NCBI GenBank assembly: GCA_946481465.1
Contig: CAMLOC010000230.1
Coordinates: forward strand, 1 to 6,353
Direction of reading: 5' to 3'
DNA length: 6,353 nt
Origin: an uncultured Shinella sp.
GTDB lineage: Bacteria; Pseudomonadota; Alphaproteobacteria; Rhizobiales; Rhizobiaceae
The position numbers and the translations under genes are program-made. Below are positions 1 through 5,695 of this stretch, in pieces. Position 1 is the stretch's first letter. Every line of letters starts with the position of its first letter. The notes under the pieces are model-generated. The model was not told the origin of the DNA. It did not search any database and saw only the letters and a list, made by a program, of their open reading frames with translations.

Positions 1-134
1 ATATGATGCTGAAAGTCCTGATGCCGAAGGCTACCTTCGTGGGTAACGACGCCGCCGACGCGCTCGCCATCGCCATCTGCCATGCCCACAACCACCAGGG
101 CCTCTCCGGCCGCCTCGCCAAGCTCGCCGGCTGA
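1..134 (+). CDS. ruvC: RuvC, crossover junction endodeoxyribonuclease (3' end only)
   Basis: RuvC is the endonuclease that resolves Holliday junctions by paired nicks, working in the cytoplasm with RuvA and RuvB. Only the last 43 codons are present, read from base 3 to the TGA at 132-134; the 5' part lies outside the window. The piece contains the family's C-terminal signature [14 protein letters not shown]. Its two aspartates (codons at 48-50 and 57-59) match the catalytic pair D138/D141 of E. coli RuvC. The last residues after the histidines are a short basic tail ending in KLAG. The match to the RuvC C-terminus and the following ruvA and ruvB make the call firm. No terminator-like hairpin with a T run follows the stop codon. 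Confidence 0.95.
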   Translation, partial: MMLKVLMPKATFVGNDAADALAIAICHAHNHQGLSGRLAKLAG

Positions 135-141
135 TTTGTTC

Positions 142-172
142 TTGACTTGTTCCGGTCTGGCCACTAAGTAAT
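142..172 (+). promoter_or_regulatory. Candidate promoter of the vapBC-like pair
   Basis: A TTGACT hexamer at 142-147 is a good -35 match just after the ruvC stop. The -10 element is uncertain: AGTAAT at 167-172 matches four of six consensus bases but with a 19-bp spacer, while TAAGTA at 165-170 has the ideal 17-bp spacer but a poor match. Either -10 would overlap the palindrome that begins at 168, the usual layout for an autoregulated toxin-antitoxin promoter. This is inference from sequence resemblance only. Confidence 0.35.
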
Positions 173-188
173 ACCTCGGAGGTATTAC
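168..188. promoter_or_regulatory. Perfect palindrome over the antitoxin Shine-Dalgarno, probable operator
   Basis: GTAATACCTC (168-177) and GAGGTATTAC (179-188) are exact reverse complements around a single G at 178. The right part of the palindrome contains the Shine-Dalgarno GGAGG (178-182), 7 bases before the antitoxin ATG, and the left part overlaps the candidate -10 region. VapB-type antitoxins, alone or bound to VapC, are known to bind palindromes in their own promoters, so this is the likely autoregulatory operator. In RNA the same arms could also pair and partly hide the ribosome-binding site. The palindrome is seen directly; its role is inferred. Confidence 0.7.
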
Positions 189-189
189 C

Positions 190-453
190 ATGCGCGTGAC
201 GGAAAAAGGCCAGGTGACGATCCCGAAGGAAATCCGCGACCGACTGAACATCGGGCCGGGCTCCGAGGTCGATTTCATCGCTGACGGAAAAAGCGCCCGG
301 CTGATCGTCGTGTCGGGCGGCAGGGCTGAGGAGCCCGAAGATTTCGAGAGCTGGCTCAACAGTGTGAGCGGCACCTTCGATACCGGCGGCATGACGACGG
401 ACGAATACATGGAATGGCTGAGAGGACCGCGCGATGACCTCGGTTCTCGTTGA
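190..453 (+). CDS. vapB: AbrB-fold antitoxin of a type II toxin-antitoxin pair (VapB-like)
   Basis: This 87-residue protein is a DNA-binding antitoxin expected to neutralise the PIN toxin encoded next to it and to repress the shared promoter. Residues 1-42 have the AbrB/MazE/SpoVT swapped-hairpin pattern: MRVTEKGQVTIPKEIRDRL, then LNIGPGSEVDFI, then a strand RLIVV. The C-terminal half (about 46-87) is acidic and lacks the fold. Its GGMTTDEYMEWLRG stretch resembles toxin-binding tails, and R78 is a candidate for reaching into the toxin active site. The ATG at 190 is supported by GGAGG at 178-182 with a 7-base spacer. The reading frame overlaps the toxin gene by 20 bases, which implies translational coupling. 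Base composition is lower in GC than in the ruv genes. The symbol is a family-level name. Confidence 0.9.
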   Translation: MRVTEKGQVTIPKEIRDRLNIGPGSEVDFIADGKSARLIVVSGGRAEEPEDFESWLNSVSGTFDTGGMTTDEYMEWLRGPRDDLGSR

Positions 454-850
454 CACCAATATCTTCATCGACGTGTTCGGACGGGAGACGCCGTTCAAGC
501 TCTGGTCTTCCAAGACCATTCTGGCGTTCAAGCCTCAGGCGCAATTCATCCTGACGCCGATCGTTTGGTCGGAACTGGCCGGCTTGCTGCCGAGCGAGGA
601 TGAGCTGGCGCTGGCGCTGTCGAGGCTCAATCTGCAACGCGAGGCATTGCCGTTTTCTGCGGCCTATCGGGCGGGGCTCGCGCATCAGCTCTATCGCAAG
701 GCGGGCGGTCAGCGCGAGCGGACGTTGCCGGATTTCCTTGTCGGCGCGCATGCCGAGGCGCGGGGCCACCGCCTGCTCACCCGTAACGCCGCGCGCTACC
801 GCACCTATTTCCCCACGCTCGACATCATCTCCCCCGAAACCCATCCCTGA
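434..850 (+). CDS. vapC: PIN-domain ribonuclease toxin (VapC-like)
   Basis: The 138-residue protein is a PIN-domain toxin. Members of the family are Mg2+/Mn2+-dependent RNases that cut tRNA, rRNA or mRNA and stop translation when free of the antitoxin. Visible active-site acids are D7 in LVDTN, E47 in VWSEL and D100 in [10 protein letters not shown]. The fourth acidic position of many PIN proteins, in the TRD-type motif, is N118 here ([14 protein letters not shown]). Length is normal for VapC. The ATG at 434 lies inside the antitoxin gene and has its own AGAGGA at 421-426, 7 bases upstream. The stop is only 11 bases before ruvA, with no room for a terminator, so transcripts should run into ruvAB. 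RNA target unknown. Confidence 0.9.
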   Translation: MTSVLVDTNIFIDVFGRETPFKLWSSKTILAFKPQAQFILTPIVWSELAGLLPSEDELALALSRLNLQREALPFSAAYRAGLAHQLYRKAGGQRERTLPDFLVGAHAEARGHRLLTRNAARYRTYFPTLDIISPETHP

Positions 851-861
851 CGGATTTTCTC

Positions 862-1479
862 ATGATCGGCAAACTCAAGGGCACAATCGACGAGATCGGC
901 GAGGACCATGTGGTCCTCGACGTGCACGGCGTCGGCTACGTCGCCTTCTGCTCGGCGCGCACGCTCGGCAAGCTCGGTTCGAGCGGCGAGGCGGCGGTGC
1001 TGTTCATCGAGACCTATGTGCGGGAGGACCAGTTCCGGCTGTTCGGCTTCCTGTCCGCGTTGGAGCGCGAATGGTTCCGGCTGCTGCAGAGCGTGCAGGG
1101 CGTCGGTTCCAAGGTGGCGCTGGCCGTGCTCTCGACGCTGACCCCGGGCGAACTGGCGAACGCCATCGCGCTGCAGGACAAGACGGCGGTGTCGCGCGCC
1201 CCGGGCGTCGGGCCGAAGGTGGCGGTGCGCATCATGACGGAACTGCGCAACAAGGCGCCGGCCTTCGCCGGCGAGGCGTCCGCCTCGATCGGGCTCAAGC
1301 AGGAACTGGGCGAGGGCGTCGCCGCAGCGCCGGTCGCCGACGCAGTCTCGGCGCTGACCAATCTCGGCTATTCGCGCGACCAGGCGGCCAATGCCGTCGC
1401 CGCAGCGCTGAAGAACGGCGGGGAGGGGGCCGACAGCGCAAAGCTCATCCGCCTCGGCCTCAAGGAATTGTCGCGGTGA
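862..1479 (+). CDS. ruvA: RuvA, Holliday junction DNA-binding subunit
   Basis: RuvA tetramers bind the four-way junction in an open square form and load RuvB rings on opposite arms. The 205-residue length is typical. Residues 1-64 form the OB-fold domain starting [10 protein letters not shown]55 and D56 in [12 protein letters not shown] fall at the acidic-pin residues known from E. coli RuvA. Residues 65 to about 135 carry two helix-hairpin-helix motifs, [15 protein letters not shown] and [14 protein letters not shown] variable linker follows, and about 155-205 is the RuvB-contacting domain III ([13 protein letters not shown]). The ATG at 862 has only a weak GGA at 852-854, so translation is probably coupled to the gene before it. 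Unlike the usual rhizobial order, that gene is a PIN toxin, not ruvC. Confidence 0.97.
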   Translation: MIGKLKGTIDEIGEDHVVLDVHGVGYVAFCSARTLGKLGSSGEAAVLFIETYVREDQFRLFGFLSALEREWFRLLQSVQGVGSKVALAVLSTLTPGELANAIALQDKTAVSRAPGVGPKVAVRIMTELRNKAPAFAGEASASIGLKQELGEGVAAAPVADAVSALTNLGYSRDQAANAVAAALKNGGEGADSAKLIRLGLKELSR

Positions 1480-1519
1480 TGCGGTTGCCTTCCGCGCCCG
1501 ACAATGGGATTAGGCGCTC

Positions 1520-2566
1520 ATGAGCGACGAGAACAGGCTGCTTTCGCCGGAAAAGCGCGGCGAGGACATCGATACGGCCCTCAGGCCCCAGACGCTGGAC
1601 GACTTCACCGGCCAGGCGGAGGCGCGCGCCAACCTGAAGATCTTCATCGAGGCGGCGAAGAACCGCGGCGAGGCGCTCGACCATGTGCTCTTCGTCGGCC
1701 CGCCCGGCCTCGGCAAGACGACGCTGGCGCAGATCATGGCGAAGGAACTCGGCGTCAACTTCCGCTCGACCTCCGGCCCGGTCATCGCGAAGGCCGGCGA
1801 CCTCGCCGCGCTGCTGACCAATCTCGAAGAGCGCGACGTGCTCTTCATCGACGAGATCCACCGCCTCAACCCGGCCGTCGAGGAAATCCTCTATCCGGCG
1901 ATGGAGGATTTCCAGCTCGACCTGATCATCGGCGAAGGCCCGGCGGCGCGCTCGGTGAAGATCGACCTGTCGAAATTCACCCTTGTCGCGGCCACCACGC
2001 GCCTCGGCCTGCTGACGACGCCGCTGCGCGACCGCTTCGGCATTCCGGTGCGGCTGAATTTCTACACCGTCGAGGAACTGGAGCTGATCGTGCGCCGCGG
2101 CGCGCGGCTGATGGGCCTCGGCATGACGGACGAGGGCGCGCGCGAGATCGCCCGCCGGGCGCGCGGCACGCCGCGCATCGCCGGGCGGCTCTTGCGCCGC
2201 GTGCGCGATTTTGCCGAAGTGGCCCGGGCGGAAGCCGTGACGCAGAAGATCGCCGACGAGGCCCTGACGCGCCTCCTCGTCGACAATATGGGCCTCGACC
2301 AGCTCGACCGGCGCTATCTCTCGATGATCGCGCACAATTTCGGCGGCGGGCCGGTCGGCATCGAGACGATCGCGGCGGGGCTTTCCGAGCCGCGCGACGC
2401 GATCGAGGACATCATCGAGCCCTACATGATCCAGCAGGGCTTCATCCAGCGCACGCCGCGCGGCCGCGTGCTGACGGCCAATGCCTGGAAACACCTCGGG
2501 CTGACGCCGCCGAAGGATCTCGAAGCGACGCAGTTCCGGCTTTTCTCCGAAGACGATCGAGCATGA
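1520..2566 (+). CDS. ruvB: RuvB, Holliday junction branch-migration ATPase
   Basis: RuvB is the AAA+ hexameric motor that pumps DNA arms through the RuvA-junction complex. The 348-residue length is standard. Motifs appear in order: Walker A GPPGLGKT at 60-67, Walker [10 protein letters not shown] at about 108-116, the sensor 1 region LVAATTRLG at about 155-163, the arginine-finger segment PLRDRFG at 168-174, and sensor 2 [17 protein letters not shown] at 216-232. The C-terminal winged-helix domain covers roughly 255-330 ([16 protein letters not shown], then [10 protein letters not shown]). The usual asparagine in the GTPRIANRLL motif is a glycine (G222), a mild variant. The start at 1520 follows AGG at 1512-1514; the gap to ruvA is 40 bases. 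The stop overlaps the ybgC start (ATGA). Confidence 0.98.
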   Translation: MSDENRLLSPEKRGEDIDTALRPQTLDDFTGQAEARANLKIFIEAAKNRGEALDHVLFVGPPGLGKTTLAQIMAKELGVNFRSTSGPVIAKAGDLAALLTNLEERDVLFIDEIHRLNPAVEEILYPAMEDFQLDLIIGEGPAARSVKIDLSKFTLVAATTRLGLLTTPLRDRFGIPVRLNFYTVEELELIVRRGARLMGLGMTDEGAREIARRARGTPRIAGRLLRRVRDFAEVARAEAVTQKIADEALTRLLVDNMGLDQLDRRYLSMIAHNFGGGPVGIETIAAGLSEPRDAIEDIIEPYMIQQGFIQRTPRGRVLTANAWKHLGLTPPKDLEATQFRLFSEDDRA

Positions 2567-3039
2567 GCGACGCGACCCATCACCTCTCGGGCGAACTGAC
2601 GCAGGCGGGCCACCGGCTTACCCAGCGGGTCTATTACGAGGACACGGACTTTTCCGGCGTCGTCTATCACGCCCGCTACCTGCATTTCCTGGAGCGCGGG
2701 CGCACGGATTACCTGCGGCTGCTCGGCGTCGAGCAGGGCAGCCTCGTCCTGGAAGGGGACCGCGAGGGCCTTGTCTTCGTCGTGCACCGCATGGAGATCG
2801 ACTTCAAGTCGCCCGCCCGCATGGACGACATTCTCACGATCCTCACCTCCACCGAGAAGGCGGGCGGGGCGAAGATGATCCTCGACCAGGAGATCCGCCG
2901 GGGCGAGCAACTGCTGATCGCCGCGCGCGTCATCATCGCCGTCATCAATGCCGCGGGCCGTCCGCGGCGGTTGCCGGAGGGGCTTGCGGCGCGGTTCCTT
3001 GCCGGGGCGCGGGAAACGCCCGGCATGGACAAGCAGTAA
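2563..3039 (+). CDS. ybgC: YbgC, Tol-Pal-associated acyl-CoA thioesterase
   Basis: YbgC is a hotdog-fold (4HBT) thioesterase that hydrolyses acyl-CoA or acyl-ACP in the cytoplasm; it is regularly the first gene of tol-pal clusters, with a suspected link to phospholipid metabolism. The 158-residue protein carries the family signature [19 protein letters not shown] at about 24-42. D29 corresponds to the catalytic aspartate D18 of the H. influenzae enzyme. The ERGRTDYLR segment and the central strand [18 protein letters not shown] follow as expected. The ATG at 2563 overlaps the ruvB stop by four bases and has no clear Shine-Dalgarno, so it is probably translated by coupling. The same frame is open far upstream across ruvB, but that part reads as arginine/proline-rich shadow. 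The 17-21 residues before the YYEDTD motif are non-conserved. Confidence 0.95.
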   Translation: MSDATHHLSGELTQAGHRLTQRVYYEDTDFSGVVYHARYLHFLERGRTDYLRLLGVEQGSLVLEGDREGLVFVVHRMEIDFKSPARMDDILTILTSTEKAGGAKMILDQEIRRGEQLLIAARVIIAVINAAGRPRRLPEGLAARFLAGARETPGMDKQ

Positions 3040-3043
3040 CACT

Positions 3044-3057
3044 CCCTTAACCATAAT
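3044..3057. repeat. TTAACCA box, copy 1 (CtrA-like half site)
   Basis: Bases 3044-3057 match 3105-3118 at 12 of 14 positions, at an offset of exactly 61 bases. The core CTTAACCATAAT contains TTAACCAT, the half site known for the alphaproteobacterial cell-cycle regulator CtrA. The second TTAA expected 7 bases later is replaced by GATG, so this would be a half site only. It lies five bases after the ybgC stop. Confidence 0.4.
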
Positions 3058-3077
3058 GATGTCTTACTCGCTTCACG

Positions 3078-3107
3078 AGGATGGTTTTGTGCACTGCACG
3101 TCATCCT
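3078..3107. repeat. Short imperfect hairpin AGGATG / CATCCT
   Basis: AGGATG (3078-3083) is the exact reverse complement of CATCCT (3102-3107), and between them GTGCA-C-TGCAC (3089-3099) is itself palindromic. It sits between the two TTAACCA boxes, 39 bases after the ybgC stop. Only TTT follows the stem before TAACC, so as a factor-independent terminator of the ruv-ybgC transcript it is weak. A protein-binding site is equally possible. Confidence 0.35.
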
Positions 3108-3118
3108 TTAACCAAAAT
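3105..3118. repeat. TTAACCA box, copy 2 (CtrA-like half site)
   Basis: This is the second copy of the box that begins at 3044, in the same orientation, with two mismatches over 14 bases. The second TTAA of a full CtrA site is again missing (TGCC at the expected place). The 61-base spacing is near six helical turns, which would put both boxes on about the same face of the DNA. Confidence 0.4.
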
Positions 3119-3120
3119 TG

Positions 3121-3192
3121 CCGTCAAGAAGGCAGGCTGTAAGCGTTTGACCGGCATGGCGGCCGGCGGCATCAACCGGACATTCTTGACGG
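3121..3192. repeat. 10-bp perfect inverted repeat with a 52-bp spacer
   Basis: CCGTCAAGAA (3121-3130) and TTCTTGACGG (3183-3192) are exact reverse complements. The spacer is GC-rich and has further self-complementary pieces (TTGA at 3147-3150 with TCAA at 3172-3175, and GCCGG/CCGGC words). A long structured leader RNA or a pair of operator half sites would both fit. The pairing is seen; any role is a guess. Confidence 0.4.
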
Positions 3193-3351
3193 ACATGCGG
3201 AGCGGGTGCGGACAAAAATCCTTGCCGACGACGCCATGTTTGTGAATGCCGATGCGGAAACCCCCTCCCAGGAGACCGCGGCGGCGTGAATGTGACCCGG
3301 TTCGAGCCGCAAAGGCCCGTGCCGGGTGTTTGGATTCGGGGACATAGGTCT

Positions 3352-4068
3352 ATGGAACAAGTGGGTTTGGAAGCGGCAGGCAGCGTGACCCTTTGGGGTC
3401 TCTTCATGCAGGCCGGGTTCGTTGTGAAGCTGGTCATGCTCGGCCTCATCGCCGCGTCCGTATGGACCTGGGCCATCGTCGTCGACAAGACGGTGAGCTA
3501 CGGCAAGGCGCGCCGCCAGCTCGACAGCTTCGAACAGGTCTTCTGGTCGGGCCAGTCGCTGGAGGAGCTCTACCGCACGCTCTCCGACCGCCAGACCACG
3601 GGCATGAGCGCCATCTTCGTGGCGGCCATGCGGGAATGGAAGAAGAGTTTCGAGCGCGGGGCGCGATCGCCGATCGGCCTTCAGATGCGTATCGACCGGG
3701 CGATGGACGTGACGCTGTCGCGCGAATCCGAGACGCTGGAGGCTCGCCTCGGCTCGCTTGCCACCATCGGTTCGGCGGCGCCCTTCGTCGGCCTGTTCGG
3801 CACGGTCGTCGGCATCATGACCTCGTTCCAGGCGATTGCCGGCTCCAAGCAGACGAGCCTTGCGGTCGTGGCGCCCGGCATCGCCGAAGCGCTGCTGGCC
3901 ACCGCCATCGGCCTTCTTGCCGCAATTCCGGCGGTTATTGCCTACAACAAGTTCTCTGCCGATGCCGGCAAGCTGACGGCGCGCATGGAAGGGTTCGCGG
4001 ACGAGTTCTCCGCCATCCTGTCGCGCCAGATCGATGAGAAACTGCAGCCGCGCGCAGCGGCGCAGTGA
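3352..4068 (+). CDS. tolQ: TolQ, proton-channel subunit of the Tol-Pal motor
   Basis: TolQ is the inner-membrane protein that, with TolR, turns the proton gradient into movement of TolA during cell constriction. From the ATG at 3352 it has 238 residues, close to the family norm. Three membrane segments are visible: about 22-44 (AGFVVKLVMLGLIAASVWTW), 136-160 (GSAAPFVGLFGTVVGIMTSF) and 176-198 (GIAEALLATAIGLLAAIPAV). A large cytoplasmic loop lies between the first and second. T151 in GLFGTV and T184 in LLATAIG match the conserved channel threonines. The ATG is chosen because MEQVGLEAA is the usual rhizobial N-terminus and GGGGA lies 9 bases upstream. An in-frame GTG at 3286 would add 22 unlikely residues. 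First gene of the tol operon here. Confidence 0.96.
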   Translation: MEQVGLEAAGSVTLWGLFMQAGFVVKLVMLGLIAASVWTWAIVVDKTVSYGKARRQLDSFEQVFWSGQSLEELYRTLSDRQTTGMSAIFVAAMREWKKSFERGARSPIGLQMRIDRAMDVTLSRESETLEARLGSLATIGSAAPFVGLFGTVVGIMTSFQAIAGSKQTSLAVVAPGIAEALLATAIGLLAAIPAVIAYNKFSADAGKLTARMEGFADEFSAILSRQIDEKLQPRAAAQ

Positions 4069-4099
4069 CCGGCCTCAGGAAGTAGACGGAGACAACGCC

Positions 4100-4552
4100 A
4101 TGGGCATGTCAGTCGGAGCGAAGAATGCGGGCGGCGGCCGCCGCCGTCGCGGTGGGGGCAAGCGAGCCCCGATGAGCGAGATCAACGTGACGCCGTTCGT
4201 CGACGTCATGCTCGTGCTGCTCATCATCTTCATGGTGGCCGCGCCCCTGATGACGGTCGGCGTGCCGCTCGACCTGCCGAAGACGCAGGCCAAGGCGCTC
4301 AACGCCGACACGCAGCCGATCACCGTTTCCGTCAAGGCGGACGGTCAGGTCTACCTGCAGGAAACGGCGATCCCGATCGACGAGATCGCTGCGAAGCTCC
4401 AGGCCGTGGCGACCACGGGCTATACCGAGCGGGTCTTCGTGCGCGGCGACGGCACGGCGCCCTATGGCATCATCGCCGACGTCATGTCGCGCATCCAGGC
4501 CGGCGGGTTCACCAATATCGGCCTCGTCACCGAGCAGAAACCGGATACGTGA
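4100..4552 (+). CDS. tolR: TolR, proton-channel and periplasmic subunit of the Tol-Pal motor
   Basis: TolR is the ExbD-family partner of TolQ: one membrane helix that completes the proton path, plus a periplasmic domain. The protein has 150 residues. Residues 1-24 are a Gly/Arg-rich cytoplasmic tail. EINVTPFVDVMLVLLIIFMV (27-46) begins the single membrane segment, in which D35 matches the essential proton-carrying aspartate (D23 in E. coli). The periplasmic part runs from about 55 and ends in GGFTNIGLVTEQ, as in the family. The ATG at 4100 has GGAG at 4088-4091 with an 8-base spacer. An ATG at 4106 is a less favoured alternative, and an earlier in-frame ATG at 4034 inside tolQ is unlikely. 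It starts 31 bases after tolQ. Confidence 0.96.
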   Translation: MGMSVGAKNAGGGRRRRGGGKRAPMSEINVTPFVDVMLVLLIIFMVAAPLMTVGVPLDLPKTQAKALNADTQPITVSVKADGQVYLQETAIPIDEIAAKLQAVATTGYTERVFVRGDGTAPYGIIADVMSRIQAGGFTNIGLVTEQKPDT

Positions 4553-4561
4553 TCGCACGCC

Positions 4562-5674
4562 ATGAAGGGCAGTCTCGCCACATCCGCCGTCATCCACTCC
4601 CTGGTTCTCACCTGGGCGCTGGTTTCGCTCGGCAGCCCTGAGAGCTTCGACGTCGCCAATGTCGAGGCCATGCCGGTCGATATCGTGTCGATCGAGGAGC
4701 TGACGCAGATCCAGCAGGGCGACAAGAAGGCCGAAATGAAGGAAAAGGCCGCGCCCATCCCGACCAAGAAGGAAACGCCGGTCGAGAATGCGGAAAACGC
4801 CGGCGACAACGATGTTGACCTGAAGAACCTGCCGACGCCGGAGGAAAAGCCGCGCGATATCGAGACCGCCGCCGCGCCGGAAAAGGCCGAGAAGGTCGTG
4901 CAGACGCCGGATACCAAGCCCGTCGAGGACGTGAAGCAGGAAGAGCCCGCCAGCGAGCCCTCGACCGAGGTCGCCGCGCTTCCCGAGACGAAGCAGGAGG
5001 TCAAGCCGGACCCGAAGCCGGAGGCGACGCCGTCGGAGGAAAAGCCGGCCGAGGCCGAGGACGCCGAGGCGCTGCCGGACAAGATCCCGCTTCCCGAGAT
5101 GAAGCCGAAGATCGAGCCGAAGAAGACGGAAACCGCGGAAAAGCCGGCCGAGAAGAAGGTCGAGACGGCAAAGGCGGAGACCGCCAAGACGCCGGACCGC
5201 AAGAAGGACCAGAAGAAGAAGCAGGAGAAGGCGAGCTCGCTGAACGACAGCGACTTCAACGCCGACGAGATCTCCGCGCTTCTCAACAAGGAAAAGGCGG
5301 CCGGCGGCGGGGCGAAGCGCTCGCAGGAGCAGGCGGCGCTCGGCGGCAAGAAGACGACGAGCGGCACGAAGCTGTCGCTCAGCGAGATGGACGCGCTGCG
5401 CGGCCAGATCCAGAACAACTGGTCGATCATCCCCGGCCTTGCCGATGCGGCCGACGTGCGCATCCAGGTCAAGATGCAGCTCGACCAGAACGGCGACATC
5501 ATTGGCGAGCCGGAAGTGGTGGCGACGGGCGGCTCGGACACGGCACGCCGCGCACTCGCGAGCGGCGCGCGCCGCGCCATTATGAGGTCGAAGCCCTTCA
5601 AGGGCCTGCCGCCGGAAAAATATGATGCCTGGAGCGAAGTCGTCGTGAACTTCGACCCGAGCCAGATGATGTAA
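4562..5674 (+). CDS. tolA: TolA, periplasm-spanning protein of the Tol-Pal system
   Basis: TolA links the TolQR motor to TolB-Pal at the outer membrane. The 370-residue protein has three parts. Residues 4-24 are the membrane anchor, with S8 and H12 in SAVIH matching the Ser-x3-His motor-contact motif of TolA/TonB proteins. Residues of about 45-226 are low-complexity, rich in Lys, Glu, Pro and Ala, unlike the long alanine-rich helix of enterobacterial TolA. Residues 227-243 (LNDSDFNADEISALLNK) form a short ordered-looking box seen in alphaproteobacterial TolA. Residues 271-370 are the TonB/TolA-type C-terminal domain: RGQIQNNW, IQVKMQLDQNGDI, and LPPEKYDAW near the end, without cysteines. The start is 9 bases after tolR with no Shine-Dalgarno, so coupled translation is likely. 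Confidence 0.93.
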   Translation: MKGSLATSAVIHSLVLTWALVSLGSPESFDVANVEAMPVDIVSIEELTQIQQGDKKAEMKEKAAPIPTKKETPVENAENAGDNDVDLKNLPTPEEKPRDIETAAAPEKAEKVVQTPDTKPVEDVKQEEPASEPSTEVAALPETKQEVKPDPKPEATPSEEKPAEAEDAEALPDKIPLPEMKPKIEPKKTETAEKPAEKKVETAKAETAKTPDRKKDQKKKQEKASSLNDSDFNADEISALLNKEKAAGGGAKRSQEQAALGGKKTTSGTKLSLSEMDALRGQIQNNWSIIPGLADAADVRIQVKMQLDQNGDIIGEPEVVATGGSDTARRALASGARRAIMRSKPFKGLPPEKYDAWSEVVVNFDPSQMM

Positions 5675-5695
5675 GAACTAGGAAGGCCTAGATTT

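Larger units (their letters stand above)
3040..3351 (+). promoter_or_regulatory. Non-coding gap with probable tol operon control region
   Basis: No convincing gene is seen in these 312 bases. The first 80 or so are AT-richer than the neighbouring genes. They hold two TTAACCA boxes (3047-3053 and 3108-3114) and a small hairpin. Possible -35 hexamers TTGACC (3147-3152) and TTGACG (3186-3191) are present, but no good -10 lies at the right distance from either, so the promoter cannot be fixed. A GGGGA at 3338-3342 serves as the Shine-Dalgarno for tolQ. The most likely role is the tol operon promoter with a long leader; this is inference from position. Confidence 0.5.

Noticed and set aside
133..861. 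Similar words GATTTGTTCT (133-142) and GATTTTCTC (853-861) flanking the toxin-antitoxin pair as a possible target duplication
   Set aside because: The match is short and needs a gap; it is likely chance and no transposase or terminal repeats are present.
600..1523. Open plus-strand frame overlapping vapC and ruvA
   Set aside because: It is a shadow of the GC-rich genes; its translation is an Arg-rich, low-complexity protein, and vapC and ruvA explain the region.
1460..2494. Long minus-strand frame opposite ruvB
   Set aside because: Codon-bias shadow with Arg/Ala/Asp-rich composition and no domain signature.
1504..2562. Open frame running through ruvB in frame with ybgC
   Set aside because: The translation is Arg/Pro/Gly-rich with no family pattern, while ruvB in the other frame has all AAA+ motifs. 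Only the ybgC part is real.
2948..3142. Small frame across the ybgC end into the gap
   Set aside because: It starts inside ybgC out of frame, lacks a ribosome site and its product resembles nothing I know.
3040..3351. tRNA, riboswitch or small RNA gene in the gap
   Set aside because: No cloverleaf, known aptamer core or terminator with a T run could be recognised by eye.
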